In this document: piece by piece, positions 21,547 through 33,858 of the stretch
How positions within the stretch are numbered: the stretch's first letter is position 1
Layout of the letters: each line of letters opens with the position of its first letter
Assembly: GCF_034190915.1 (NCBI RefSeq)
Contig: NW_026947485.1
Location: 38,019,519-38,083,518, forward strand
Length of the DNA stretch: 64,000 nucleotides
Direction of reading: 5' to 3'
Source: Cavia porcellus
Lineage: Eukaryota > Chordata > Mammalia > Rodentia > Caviidae
Program-made: the position numbers and the translations under genes
The notes under the pieces: generated by a model
Databases searched by the model: none
Told to the model about the DNA's origin: nothing
Seen by the model: the letters and a program-made list of their open reading frames with translations, nothing else

Positions 21547-24500
21547 CCTCTGGGAGCCATCTGGCTGAGCACTAGTCCCCTGGGTGTCCACACACATCTA
21601 CACAAGTGCCCCTACCCGGTGCTGTGCCACATTCAGCCATCTTAGTTTCACACAGACCACACTGACTGTGTTTCTGCCCAACGGTCCCTGTGGCCTCACG
21701 ATGTGGGCTCCTTGAGGAACTACACATCCATGATCCTGTCTTTCATGGTTTTTGTCCTTCTTCCTTTCAGTCTTCTGAAAATTCTCTTGGAAACATCTGT
21801 CTCTGATTCTTCCACCACCTTCCTGAGTCACCTTCTTTAATCTTGTGCCCTCACACGTGCCTCCACACTGCCCACCCCATGCCCTCACACACGTGTCACC
21901 GGCAAGCTGACCCGCTGCTGGGCCTAAAGCTCCATCTTCCAGGGGCCCCTCCATCCCACCCTCTCTCCTTTTCCTCTGCCTACCTCAGCCTCATCCCTTC
22001 CTGAGCTCTCTTCAGTCGGGGCTCCACTCCCCTCTGCAGCGGCCTTCCCTTGCCCTGGACAGTGGCCAGCTCCCAGGCCAACCCTGTGCTCTCTCTTGCT
22101 CTGTGCCCTGCCATCTCTCTCTGCCTCACTCCTCCACTCCAGTCCTCAGCCCGCACCCAGGTCCATGGTGCTGCCCTGCCCTCGCTGACCTTCACAGGAA
22201 ACCCCCACTCAGCCCTCAGCCGTCCAGGTGCCTCACTGTTCCTGGACTCCCAGTCGCCCTCAACCTGCTCTCACACTCAGGAGTCTCAGGCTTCCATCTC
22301 CCCCCACTCACAGGCATCTCCTAGTCCCCTCCATCTCTGCCCCCGCCTCCATTCTCCTCCTTCCACCAGTGATTCTCACCCGAGGACCCACGACCCCCAG
22401 GAGGCCTGTCAGAACCATGTTCTGGCTGCATTTGCTGCTGTTCCTGCTGTCTGTGAGCAGAACACTGCTCCCCTCCCATGTCCTGATAGGCCTCCCTGGG
22501 GCCGTGCCCAAGCCCCCCAAGGTGGAACCCCCCCTCCCCCATCCTGGGGAAGAATCACTGCAGTGGATGCCACCTGTGCTCCCTGGCCTCACCCTCCCAC
22601 TTCAGGCCTCCAGCTTTCCAGTGGTGGCCACCTGACATCCTCACTGGATGATCTCCGTATGTCCTCTCTGATGCAGACCTTGCACTCTCATCCCTGGAGC
22701 CTCTCCCTGTTTACTACTCAGTACAAGAACTGACCAACCCACTACACCTGAAAGTTGTTCTTCCAAAGACCCCCACACCATGGAAGCGCTCTTCAGCCTG
22801 GGAACCATGAAAACAATGCAGCGCCTGTGCCTGTGTTTGTTCCAAGTGGTCTTCTGGGAGATTAGTATTGTCCCTTTTTCTTCTCTTCCTTCATTGCTCC
22901 TCCCATTTGTGATTCCTGCAGAGGTGTCCCTAAGGAAGGGCTCTTTGACCCTCCGATCTTTCCTCCTCCCTTACAAACCAGCATTTTGGCCTTCCCTTTC
23001 CTTCTACCTCCCTTCCGTTATTCTCTTTCCTCTTAGGAGCGAAAGAGGTCCTGTGGTCTTCCCAACTTGACTCTTCACTTTGCACACTAGACATGGCATG
23101 TTCCACCAACTCAGTTCCATAAAGTGCCTTCTCAATGCCTGGAACTAGGCTCATAGCCCCACCTCGATCTCCTATTTCCCAGGGTACCCACTGCCCGCCC
23201 TGACCCGAATCCTGTCCCAGACCCCATCCTAGCCACCCACCCTGCCCCATCGGATCCGTGGTAAAGAGCCTGGCCTAAAGTTTACACCTTGTAAGAACCC
23301 GCAAGTCTGTAGAGCCATGCCTTTCTCCTCCTCCACAGGCGTCCACCCCTTTTCTGCACTGCCCTTTCCTTCCCCTTCCCATGCTGAGCCTCGCACCCTA
23401 ATGAACGCCCTAATGCTGATTCCCACTCTGGTGCCACCCTCCTCCCAGCTCCCCTGTTGGCCTCCAGCCTGTGTGCCCCCCACGGCACTCTCTGCTCTCC
23501 TTCCTTCCTGGCTGCCTCCTGCCACCCTGTCTGCCTTCCATAGGGGACTGCCCCTTGCCCCGTGTCTTCCTCTCATACCCACATCTTTCTGCTGCCTGTC
23601 CTTTTGCCACACGCTCCTTCTCACTCACCCATTGGCCTAGAGATGCCTCTCTGCCTCCTCTCCAGGGCCTTACTTCCCTCAACTACCTGAAGGCCGCCAC
23701 GTCTTCACATTTGTGTGCCTCTGTTCTCCATGGGCTCTGTTCTCTAGCTGTGCCCGCTCTCTGCTCAAACTCTTTCTGGCCCTGTCCCAGCCTCACTTCT
23801 GTACCCATTCTTGGCCACTGGCTGGATCTTTCCCAGGCCCTCAGTTTCACATTTAGGACAACTTTTCCTTCATCTTTGTCCTGCCAGCCTTCTTCTTTTC
23901 TCTTCCCTTCCCATCAAACAAGCGGGCAGGAACCCTGCAGCCACTCCCACTCCCACACTCCTGCTCTTCTTTCTCCCCTCTGCTACTTGCATTTGCTCCG
24001 AGGCATGCTTCATATGTGAAGTGCATGCTGCCCACTGCACTCACAGGGTTATGGCCTCTGCACAGTTGTTCCTTGTTATGACTTTTCCATGCGACATTTC
24101 TTCTGTGCCTTAAATATGGTAAACATTCCTTTGCCCTCTGCTCCTCCTCTTGATCAAATCTCCCAAAACAGAAGGCTCCCACCCCTTCCCTACTCCCAGC
24201 CTCCTGGGTTTTGGATTACTCCTACCGTGCCCATTTGCTAGGGACCTGCATTCTTACTTTAAATGCATACTGATCTACTCAGTGGTTAGGGCTTTGTCCA
24301 CCCAGCCTTCACGGTGTCCCTTGAAGTGTCTGCTGCACTGGACACTTCTCCCTTTCCGCATGCAAACACAGCTTCAGTGGCCATTGAGAACTGCCTGTTC
24401 CGCACTGGCTTCCCCAGCTGCTCCTCTGCCATTTGCAAGCAGCTCTCTCCATTCCCTTGACACGCACCCCTTGACTCATCCCCATGTCCCTGAGCTCTCA

Positions 24501-24624
24501 TGGCAGTTCTATGTGCAAGAGCACTCTCAACCTGTTAACACCACTCAGTTTCCTCTGGCCTGCTTTCCTCTCCTCTGCTTAAGGAGATGCAGTCACTGTC
24601 CCCCATCAGCCATGCTTTCAGCAT
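21547..24624 (+). repeat. Unit 8, haplotype B
   Basis: Haplotype B is defined by T at 278, G at 676, GG at 743-744, CC at 1741-1742, G/G at 1795/1810 and A at 2778. Units 8, 11 and 14 carry all of these and lie exactly three units (9,234 bp) apart. Confidence 0.95.
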
Positions 24625-27600
24625 CCTCTGGGAGCCATCTGGCTGAGCACTAGTCCCCTGGGTGTCCACACACATCTACACAAGTGCCCCTACCCGGTGC
24701 TGTGCCACATTCAGCCATCTTAGTTTCACACAGACCACACTGACTGTGTTTCTGCCCAACGGTCCCTGTGGCCTCACGATGTGGGCTCCTTGAGGAACTA
24801 CACATCCATGATCCTGTCTTTCATGGTTTTTGTCCTTCTTCCTTTCAGTCTTCTGAAAATTCTCTTGGAAACATCTGTCTCTGATTCTTCCACCACCTTC
24901 CCGAGTCACCTTCTTTAATCTTGTGCCCTCACACGTGCCTCCACACTGCCCACCCCATGCCCTCACACACGTGTCACCGGCAAGCTGACCCGCTGCTGGG
25001 CCTAAAGCTCCATCTTCCAGGGGCCCCTCCATCCCACCCTCTCTCCTTTTCCTCTGCCTACCTCAGCCTCATCCCTTCCTGAGCTCTCTTCAGTCGGGGC
25101 TCCACTCCCCTCTGCAGCGGCCTTCCCTTGCCCTGGACAGTGGCCAGCTCCCAGGCCAACCCTGTGCTCTCTCTTGCTCTGTGCCCTGCCATCTCTCTCT
25201 GCCTCACTCCTCCACTCCAGTCCTCAGCCCGCACCCAGGTCCATGGTGCTGCCCTGCCCTCGCTGACCTTCACAGGAAACCCCCACTCAGCCCTCAGCCT
25301 TCCAGGTGCCTCACTGTTCCTGGACTCCCAGTCGCCCTCAACCTGCTCTCACACTCAGGAGTCTCATCCTTCCATCTCCCCCCACTCACAGGCATCTCCT
25401 AGTCCCCTCCATCTCTGCCCCCGCCTCCATTCTCCTCCTTCCACCAGTGATTCTCACCCGAGGACCCACGACCCCCAGGAGGCCTGTCAGAACCATGTTC
25501 TGGCTGCATTTGCTGCTGTTCCTGCTGTCTGTGAGCAGAACACTGCTCCCCTCCCATGTCCTGATAGGCCTCCCTGGGGCCGTGCCCAAGCCCCCCAAGG
25601 TGGAACCCCCCCTCCCCCATCCTGGGGAAGAATCACTGCAGTGGATGCCACCTGTGCTCCCTGGCCTCACCCTCCCACTTCAGGCCTCCAGCTTTCCAGT
25701 GGTGGCCACCTGACATCCTCACTGGATGATCTCCGTATGTCCTCTCTGATGCAGACCTTGCACTCTCATCCCTGGAGCCTCTCCCTGTTTACTACTCAGT
25801 ACAAGAACTGACCAACCCACTACACCTGAAAGTTGTTCTTCCAAAGACCCCCACACCATGGAAGCGCTCTTCAGCCTGGGAACCATGAAAACAATGCAGC
25901 GCCTGTGCCTGTGTTTGTTCCAAGTGGTCTTCTGGGAGATTAGTATTGTCCCTTTTTCTTCTCTTCCTTCATTGCTCCTCCCATTTGTGATTCCTGCAGA
26001 GGTGTCCCTAAGGAAGGGCTCTTTGACCCTCCGATCTTTCCTCCTCCCTTACAAACCAGCATTTTGGCCTTCCCTTTCCTTCTACCTCCCTTCCGTTATT
26101 CTCTTTCCTCTTAGGAGCGAAAGAGGTCCTGTGGTCTTCCCAACTTGACTCTTCACTTTGCACACTAGACATGGCATGTTCCACCAACTCAGTTCCATAA
26201 AGTGCCTTCTCAATGCCTGGAACTAGGCTCATAGCCCCACCTCGATCTCCTATTTCCCAGGGTACCCACTGCCCGCCCTGACCCGAATCCTGTCCCAGAC
26301 CCCATCCTAGCCACCCACCCTGCCCCATCGGATCCGTGGTAAAGAGCCTGGCCTAAAGTTTACAGGTTGTAAGAACCCGCAAGTCTGTAGAGCCATGCCT
26401 TTCTCCTCCTCCACAGGCATCCACCCCTTTTCTTCACTGCCCTTTCCTTCCCCTTCCCATGCTGAGCCTCGCACCCTAATGAACGCCCTAATGCTGATTC
26501 CCACTCTGGTGCCACCCTCCTCCCAGCTCCCCTGTTGGCCTCCAGCCTGTGTGCCCCCCACGGCACTCTCTGCTCTCCTTCCTTCCTGGCTGCCTCCTGC
26601 CACCCTGTCTGCCTTCCATAGGGGACTGCCCCTTGCCCCGTGTCTTCCTCTCATACCCACATCTTTCTGCTGCCTGTCCTTTTGCCACACGCTCCTTTTC
26701 ACTCACCCATTGGCCTAGAGATGCCTCTCTGCCTCCTCTCCAGGGCCTTACTTCCCTCAACTACCTGAAGGCCGCCACGTCTTCACATTTGTGTGCCTCT
26801 GTTCTCCATGGGCTCTGTTCTCTAGCTGTGCCCGCTCTCTGCTCAAACTCTTTCTGGCCCTGTCCCAGCCTCACTTCTGTACCCATTCTTGGCCACTGGC
26901 TGGATCTTTCCCAGGCCCTCAGTTTCACATTTAGGACAACTTTTCCTTCATCTTTGTCCTGCCAGCCTTCTTCTTTTCTCTTCCCTTCCCATCAAACAAG
27001 CGGGCAGGAACCCTGCAGCCACTCCCACTCCCACACTCCTGCTCTTCTTTCTCCCCTCTGCTACTTGCATTTGCTCCGAGGCATGCTTCATATGTGAAGT
27101 GCATGCTGCCCACTGCACTCACAGGGTTATGGCCTCTGCACAGTTGTTCCTTGTTATGACTTTTCCATGCGACATTTCTTCTGTGCCTTAAATATGGTAA
27201 ACATTCCTTTGCCCTCTGCTCCTCCTCTTGATCAAATCTCCCAAAACAGAAGGCTCCCACCCCTTCCCTACTCCCAGCCTCCTGGGTTTTGAATTACTCC
27301 TACCGTGCCCATTTGCTAGGGACCTGCATTCTTACTTTAAATGCATACTGAGCTACTCAGTGGTTAGGGCTTTGTCCACCCAGCCTTCACGGTGTCCCTT
27401 GCAGTGTCTGCTGCACTGGACACTTCTCCCTTTCCGCATGCAAACACAGCTTCAGTGGCCATTGAGAACTGCCTGTTCCGCACTGGCTTCCCCAGCTGCT
27501 CCTCTGCCATTTGCAAGCAGCTCTCTCCATTCCCTTGACACGCACCCCTTGACTCATCCCCATGTCCCTGAGCTCTCATGGCAGTTCTATGTGCAAGAGC

Positions 27601-27702
27601 ACTCTCAACCTGTTAACACCACTCAGTTTCCTCTGGCCTGCTTTCCTCTCCTCTGCTTAAGGAGATGCAGTCACTGTCCCCCATCAGCCATGCTTTCAGC
27701 AT
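24625..27702 (+). repeat. Unit 9, haplotype A
   Basis: It has the full haplotype A set (278 C, 743-744 TC, 1741-1742 GG, 1795/1810 A/T, 2074 T, 2728 G) with a private G to A at unit 2668 (window 27292). Unlike units 6 and 7, it keeps the common C at 696. Confidence 0.95.
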
Positions 27703-30700
27703 CCTCTGGGAGCCATCTGGCTGAGCACTAGTCCCCTGGGTGTCCACACACATCTACACAAGTGCCCCTACCCGGTGCTGTGCCACATTCAGCCATCTTA
27801 GTTTCACACAGACCACACTGACTGTGTTTCTGCCCAACGGTCCCTGTGGCCTCACGATGTGGGCTCCTTGAGGAACTACACATCCATGATCCTGTCTTTC
27901 ATGGTTTTTGTCCTTCTTCCTTTCAGTCTTCTGAAAATTCTCTTGGAAACATCTGTCTCTGATTCTTCCACCACCTTCCTGAGTCACCTTCTTTAATCTT
28001 GTGCCCTCACACGTGCCTCCACACTGCCCACCCCATGCCCTCACACACGTGTCACCGGCAAGCTGACCCGCTGCTGGGCCTAAAGCTCCATCTTCCAGGG
28101 GCCCCTCCATCCCACCCTCTCTCCTTTTCCTCTGCCTACCTCAGCCTCATCCCTTCCTGAGCTCTCTTCAGTCGGGGCTCCACTCCCCTCTGCAGCGGCC
28201 TTCCCTTGCCCTGGACAGTGGCCAGCTCCCAGGCCAACCCTGTGCTCTCTCTTGCTCTGTGCCCTGCCATCTCTCTCTGCCTCACTCCTCCACTCCAGTC
28301 CTCAGCCCGCACCCAGGTCCATGGTGCTGCCCTGCCCTCGCTGACCTTCACAGGAAACCCCCACTCAGCCCTCAGCCGTCCAGGTGCCTCACTGTTCCTG
28401 GACTCCCAGTCGCCCTCAACCTGCTCTCACACTCAGGAGTCTCAGGCTTCCATCTCCCCCCACTCACAGGCATCTCCTAGTCCCCTCCATCTCTGCCCCC
28501 GCCTCCATTCTCCTCCTTCCACCAGTGATTCTCACCCGAGGACCCACGACCCCCAGGAGGCCTGTCAGAACCATGTTCTGGCTGCATTTGCTGCTGTTCC
28601 TGCTGTCTGTGAGCAGAACACTGCTCCCCTCCCATGTCCTGATAGGCCTCCCTGGGGCCGTGCCCAAGCCCCCCAAGGTGGAACCCCCCCTCCCCCATCC
28701 TGGGGAAGAATCACTGCAGTGGATGCCACCTGTGCTCCCTGGCCTCACCCTCCCACTTCAGGCCTCCAGCTTTCCAGTGGTGGCCACCTGACATCCTCAC
28801 TGGATGATCTCCGTATGTCCTCTCTGATGCAGACCTTGCACTCTCATCCCTGGAGCCTCTCCCTGTTTACTACTCAGTACAAGAACTGACCAACCCACTA
28901 CACCTGAAAGTTGTTCTTCCAAAGACCCCCACACCATGGAAGCGCTCTTCAGCCTGGGAACCATGAAAACAATGCAGCGCCTGTGCCTGTGTTTGTTCCA
29001 AGTGGTCTTCTGGGAGATTAGTATTGTCCCTTTTTCTTCTCTTCCTTCATTGCTCCTCCCATTTGTGATTCCTGCAGAGGTGTCCCTAAGGAAGGGCTCT
29101 TTGACCCTCCGATCTTTCCTCCTCCCTTACAAACCAGCATTTTGGCCTTCCCTTTCCTTCTACCTCCCTTCCGTTATTCTCTTTCCTCTTAGGAGCGAAA
29201 GAGGTCCTGTGGTCTTCCCAACTTGACTCTTCACTTTGCACACTAGACATGGCATGTTCCACCAACTCAGTTCCATAAAGTGCCTTCTCAATGCCTGGAA
29301 CTAGGCTCATAGCCCCACCTCGATCTCCTATTTCCCAGGGTACCCACTGCCCGCCCTGACCCGAATCCTGTCCCAGACCCCATCCTAGCCACCCACCCTG
29401 CCCCATCGGATCCGTGGTAAAGAGCCTGGCCTAAAGTTTACAGGTTGTAAGAACCCGCAAGTCTGTAGAGCCATGCCTTTCTCCTCCTCCACAGGCATCC
29501 ACCCCTTTTCTTCACTGCCCTTTCCTTCCCCTTCCCATGCTGAGCCTCGCACCCTAATGAACGCCCTAATGCTGATTCCCACTCTGGTGCCACCCTCCTC
29601 CCAGCTCCCCTGTTGGCCTCCAGCCTGTGTGCCCCCCACGGCACTCTCTGCTCTCCTTCCTTCCTGGCTGCCTCCTGCCACCCTGTCTGCCTTCCATAGG
29701 GGACTGCCCCTTGCCCCGTGTCTTCCTCTCATACCCACATCTTTCTGCTGCCTGTCCTTTTGCCACACGCTCCTTTTCACTCACCCATTGGCCTAGAGAT
29801 GCCTCTCTGCCTCCTCTCCAGGGCCTTACTTCCCTCAACTACCTGAAGGCCGCCACGTCTTCACATTTGTGTGCCTCTGTTCTCCATGGGCTCTGTTCTC
29901 TAGCTGTGCCCGCTCTCTGCTCAAACTCTTTCTGGCCCTGTCCCAGCCTCACTTCTGTACCCATTCTTGGCCACTGGCTGGATCTTTCCCAGGCCCTCAG
30001 TTTCACATTTAGGACAACTTTTCCTTCATCTTTGTCCTGCCAGCCTTCTTCTTTTCTCTTCCCTTCCCATCAAACAAGCGGGCAGGAACCCTGCAGCCAC
30101 TCCCACTCCCACACTCCTGCTCTTCTTTCTCCCCTCTGCTACTTGCATTTGCTCCGAGGCATGCTTCATATGTGAAGTGCATGCTGCCCACTGCACTCAC
30201 AGGGTTATGGCCTCTGCACAGTTGTTCCTTGTTATGACTTTTCCATGCGACATTTCTTCTGTGCCTTAAATATGGTAAACATTCCTTTGCCCTCTGCTCC
30301 TCCTCTTGATCAAATCTCCCAAAACAGAAGGCTCCCACCCCTTCCCTACTCCCAGCCTCCTGGGTTTTGGATTACTCCTACCGTGCCCATTTGCTAGGGA
30401 CCTGCATTCTTACTTTAAATGCATACTGAGCTACTCAGTGGTTAGGGCTTTGTCCACCCAGCCTTCACGGTGTCCCTTGCAGTGTCTGCTGCACTGGACA
30501 CTTCTCCCTTTCCGCATGCAAACACAGCTTCAGTGGCCATTGAGAACTGCCTGTTCCGCACTGGCTTCCCCAGCTGCTCCTCTGCCATTTGCAAGCAGCT
30601 CTCTCCATTCCCTTGACACGCACCCCTTGACTCATCCCCATGTCCCTGAGCTCTCATGGCAGTTCTATGTGCAAGAGCACTCTCAACCTGTTAACACCAC

Positions 30701-30780
30701 TCAGTTTCCTCTGGCCTGCTTTCCTCTCCTCTGCTTAAGGAGATGCAGTCACTGTCCCCCATCAGCCATGCTTTCAGCAT
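27703..30780 (+). repeat. Unit 10, recombinant: haplotype B front, haplotype A back
   Basis: Up to unit position 744 it carries haplotype B alleles (T at 278, G at 676, GG at 743-744). From unit 1741 onward it carries haplotype A alleles (GG at 1741-1742, A/T at 1795/1810, T at 2074, G at 2728, C at 2778). The switch lies between window positions 28446 and 29443, where the two haplotypes have no distinguishing sites that I found. Confidence 0.95.
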
Positions 30781-33700
30781 CCTCTGGGAGCCATCTGGCT
30801 GAGCACTAGTCCCCTGGGTGTCCACACACATCTACACAAGTGCCCCTACCCGGTGCTGTGCCACATTCAGCCATCTTAGTTTCACACAGACCACACTGAC
30901 TGTGTTTCTGCCCAACGGTCCCTGTGGCCTCACGATGTGGGCTCCTTGAGGAACTACACATCCATGATCCTGTCTTTCATGGTTTTTGTCCTTCTTCCTT
31001 TCAGTCTTCTGAAAATTCTCTTGGAAACATCTGTCTCTGATTCTTCCACCACCTTCCTGAGTCACCTTCTTTAATCTTGTGCCCTCACACGTGCCTCCAC
31101 ACTGCCCACCCCATGCCCTCACACACGTGTCACCGGCAAGCTGACCCGCTGCTGGGCCTAAAGCTCCATCTTCCAGGGGCCCCTCCATCCCACCCTCTCT
31201 CCTTTTCCTCTGCCTACCTCAGCCTCATCCCTTCCTGAGCTCTCTTCAGTCGGGGCTCCACTCCCCTCTGCAGCGGCCTTCCCTTGCCCTGGACAGTGGC
31301 CAGCTCCCAGGCCAACCCTGTGCTCTCTCTTGCTCTGTGCCCTGCCATCTCTCTCTGCCTCACTCCTCCACTCCAGTCCTCAGCCCGCACCCAGGTCCAT
31401 GGTGCTGCCCTGCCCTCGCTGACCTTCACAGGAAACCCCCACTCAGCCCTCAGCCGTCCAGGTGCCTCACTGTTCCTGGACTCCCAGTCGCCCTCAACCT
31501 GCTCTCACACTCAGGAGTCTCAGGCTTCCATCTCCCCCCACTCACAGGCATCTCCTAGTCCCCTCCATCTCTGCCCCCGCCTCCATTCTCCTCCTTCCAC
31601 CAGTGATTCTCACCCGAGGACCCACGACCCCCAGGAGGCCTGTCAGAACCATGTTCTGGCTGCATTTGCTGCTGTTCCTGCTGTCTGTGAGCAGAACACT
31701 GCTCCCCTCCCATGTCCTGATAGGCCTCCCTGGGGCCGTGCCCAAGCCCCCCAAGGTGGAACCCCCCCTCCCCCATCCTGGGGAAGAATCACTGCAGTGG
31801 ATGCCACCTGTGCTCCCTGGCCTCACCCTCCCACTTCAGGCCTCCAGCTTTCCAGTGGTGGCCACCTGACATCCTCACTGGATGATCTCCGTATGTCCTC
31901 TCTGATGCAGACCTTGCACTCTCATCCCTGGAGCCTCTCCCTGTTTACTACTCAGTACAAGAACTGACCAACCCACTACACCTGAAAGTTGTTCTTCCAA
32001 AGACCCCCACACCATGGAAGCGCTCTTCAGCCTGGGAACCATGAAAACAATGCAGCGCCTGTGCCTGTGTTTGTTCCAAGTGGTCTTCTGGGAGATTAGT
32101 ATTGTCCCTTTTTCTTCTCTTCCTTCATTGCTCCTCCCATTTGTGATTCCTGCAGAGGTGTCCCTAAGGAAGGGCTCTTTGACCCTCCGATCTTTCCTCC
32201 TCCCTTACAAACCAGCATTTTGGCCTTCCCTTTCCTTCTACCTCCCTTCCGTTATTCTCTTTCCTCTTAGGAGCGAAAGAGGTCCTGTGGTCTTCCCAAC
32301 TTGACTCTTCACTTTGCACACTAGACATGGCATGTTCCACCAACTCAGTTCCATAAAGTGCCTTCTCAATGCCTGGAACTAGGCTCATAGCCCCACCTCG
32401 ATCTCCTATTTCCCAGGGTACCCACTGCCCGCCCTGACCCGAATCCTGTCCCAGACCCCATCCTAGCCACCCACCCTGCCCCATCGGATCCGTGGTAAAG
32501 AGCCTGGCCTAAAGTTTACACCTTGTAAGAACCCGCAAGTCTGTAGAGCCATGCCTTTCTCCTCCTCCACAGGCGTCCACCCCTTTTCTGCACTGCCCTT
32601 TCCTTCCCCTTCCCATGCTGAGCCTCGCACCCTAATGAACGCCCTAATGCTGATTCCCACTCTGGTGCCACCCTCCTCCCAGCTCCCCTGTTGGCCTCCA
32701 GCCTGTGTGCCCCCCACGGCACTCTCTGCTCTCCTTCCTTCCTGGCTGCCTCCTGCCACCCTGTCTGCCTTCCATAGGGGACTGCCCCTTGCCCCGTGTC
32801 TTCCTCTCATACCCACATCTTTCTGCTGCCTGTCCTTTTGCCACACGCTCCTTCTCACTCACCCATTGGCCTAGAGATGCCTCTCTGCCTCCTCTCCAGG
32901 GCCTTACTTCCCTCAACTACCTGAAGGCCGCCACGTCTTCACATTTGTGTGCCTCTGTTCTCCATGGGCTCTGTTCTCTAGCTGTGCCCGCTCTCTGCTC
33001 AAACTCTTTCTGGCCCTGTCCCAGCCTCACTTCTGTACCCATTCTTGGCCACTGGCTGGATCTTTCCCAGGCCCTCAGTTTCACATTTAGGACAACTTTT
33101 CCTTCATCTTTGTCCTGCCAGCCTTCTTCTTTTCTCTTCCCTTCCCATCAAACAAGCGGGCAGGAACCCTGCAGCCACTCCCACTCCCACACTCCTGCTC
33201 TTCTTTCTCCCCTCTGCTACTTGCATTTGCTCCGAGGCATGCTTCATATGTGAAGTGCATGCTGCCCACTGCACTCACAGGGTTATGGCCTCTGCACAGT
33301 TGTTCCTTGTTATGACTTTTCCATGCGACATTTCTTTTGTGCCTTAAATATGGTAAACATTCCTTTGCCCTCTGCTCCTCCTCTTGATCAAATCTCCCAA
33401 AACAGAAGGCTCCCACCCCTTCCCTACTCCCAGCCTCCTGGGTTTTGGATTACTCCTACCGTGCCCATTTGCTAGGGACCTGCATTCTTACTTTAAATGC
33501 ATACTGATCTACTCAGTGGTTAGGGCTTTGTCCACCCAGCCTTCACGGTGTCCCTTGAAGTGTCTGCTGCACTGGACACTTCTCCCTTTCCGCATGCAAA
33601 CACAGCTTCAGTGGCCATTGAGAACTGCCTGTTCCGCACTGGCTTCCCCAGCTGCTCCTCTGCCATTTGCAAGCAGCTCTCTCCATTCCCTTGACACGCA

Positions 33701-33858
33701 CCCCTTGACTCATCCCCATGTCCCTGAGCTCTCATGGCAGTTCTATGTGCAAGAGCACTCTCAACCTGTTAACACCACTCAGTTTCCTCTGGCCTGCTTT
33801 CCTCTCCTCTGCTTAAGGAGATGCAGTCACTGTCCCCCATCAGCCATGCTTTCAGCAT
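30781..33858 (+). repeat. Unit 11, haplotype B
   Basis: It has the full haplotype B set (278 T, 676 G, 743-744 GG, 1741-1742 CC, 1795/1810 G/G, 2778 A). The only private change noted is C to T at unit 2557 (window 33337). Confidence 0.95.
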
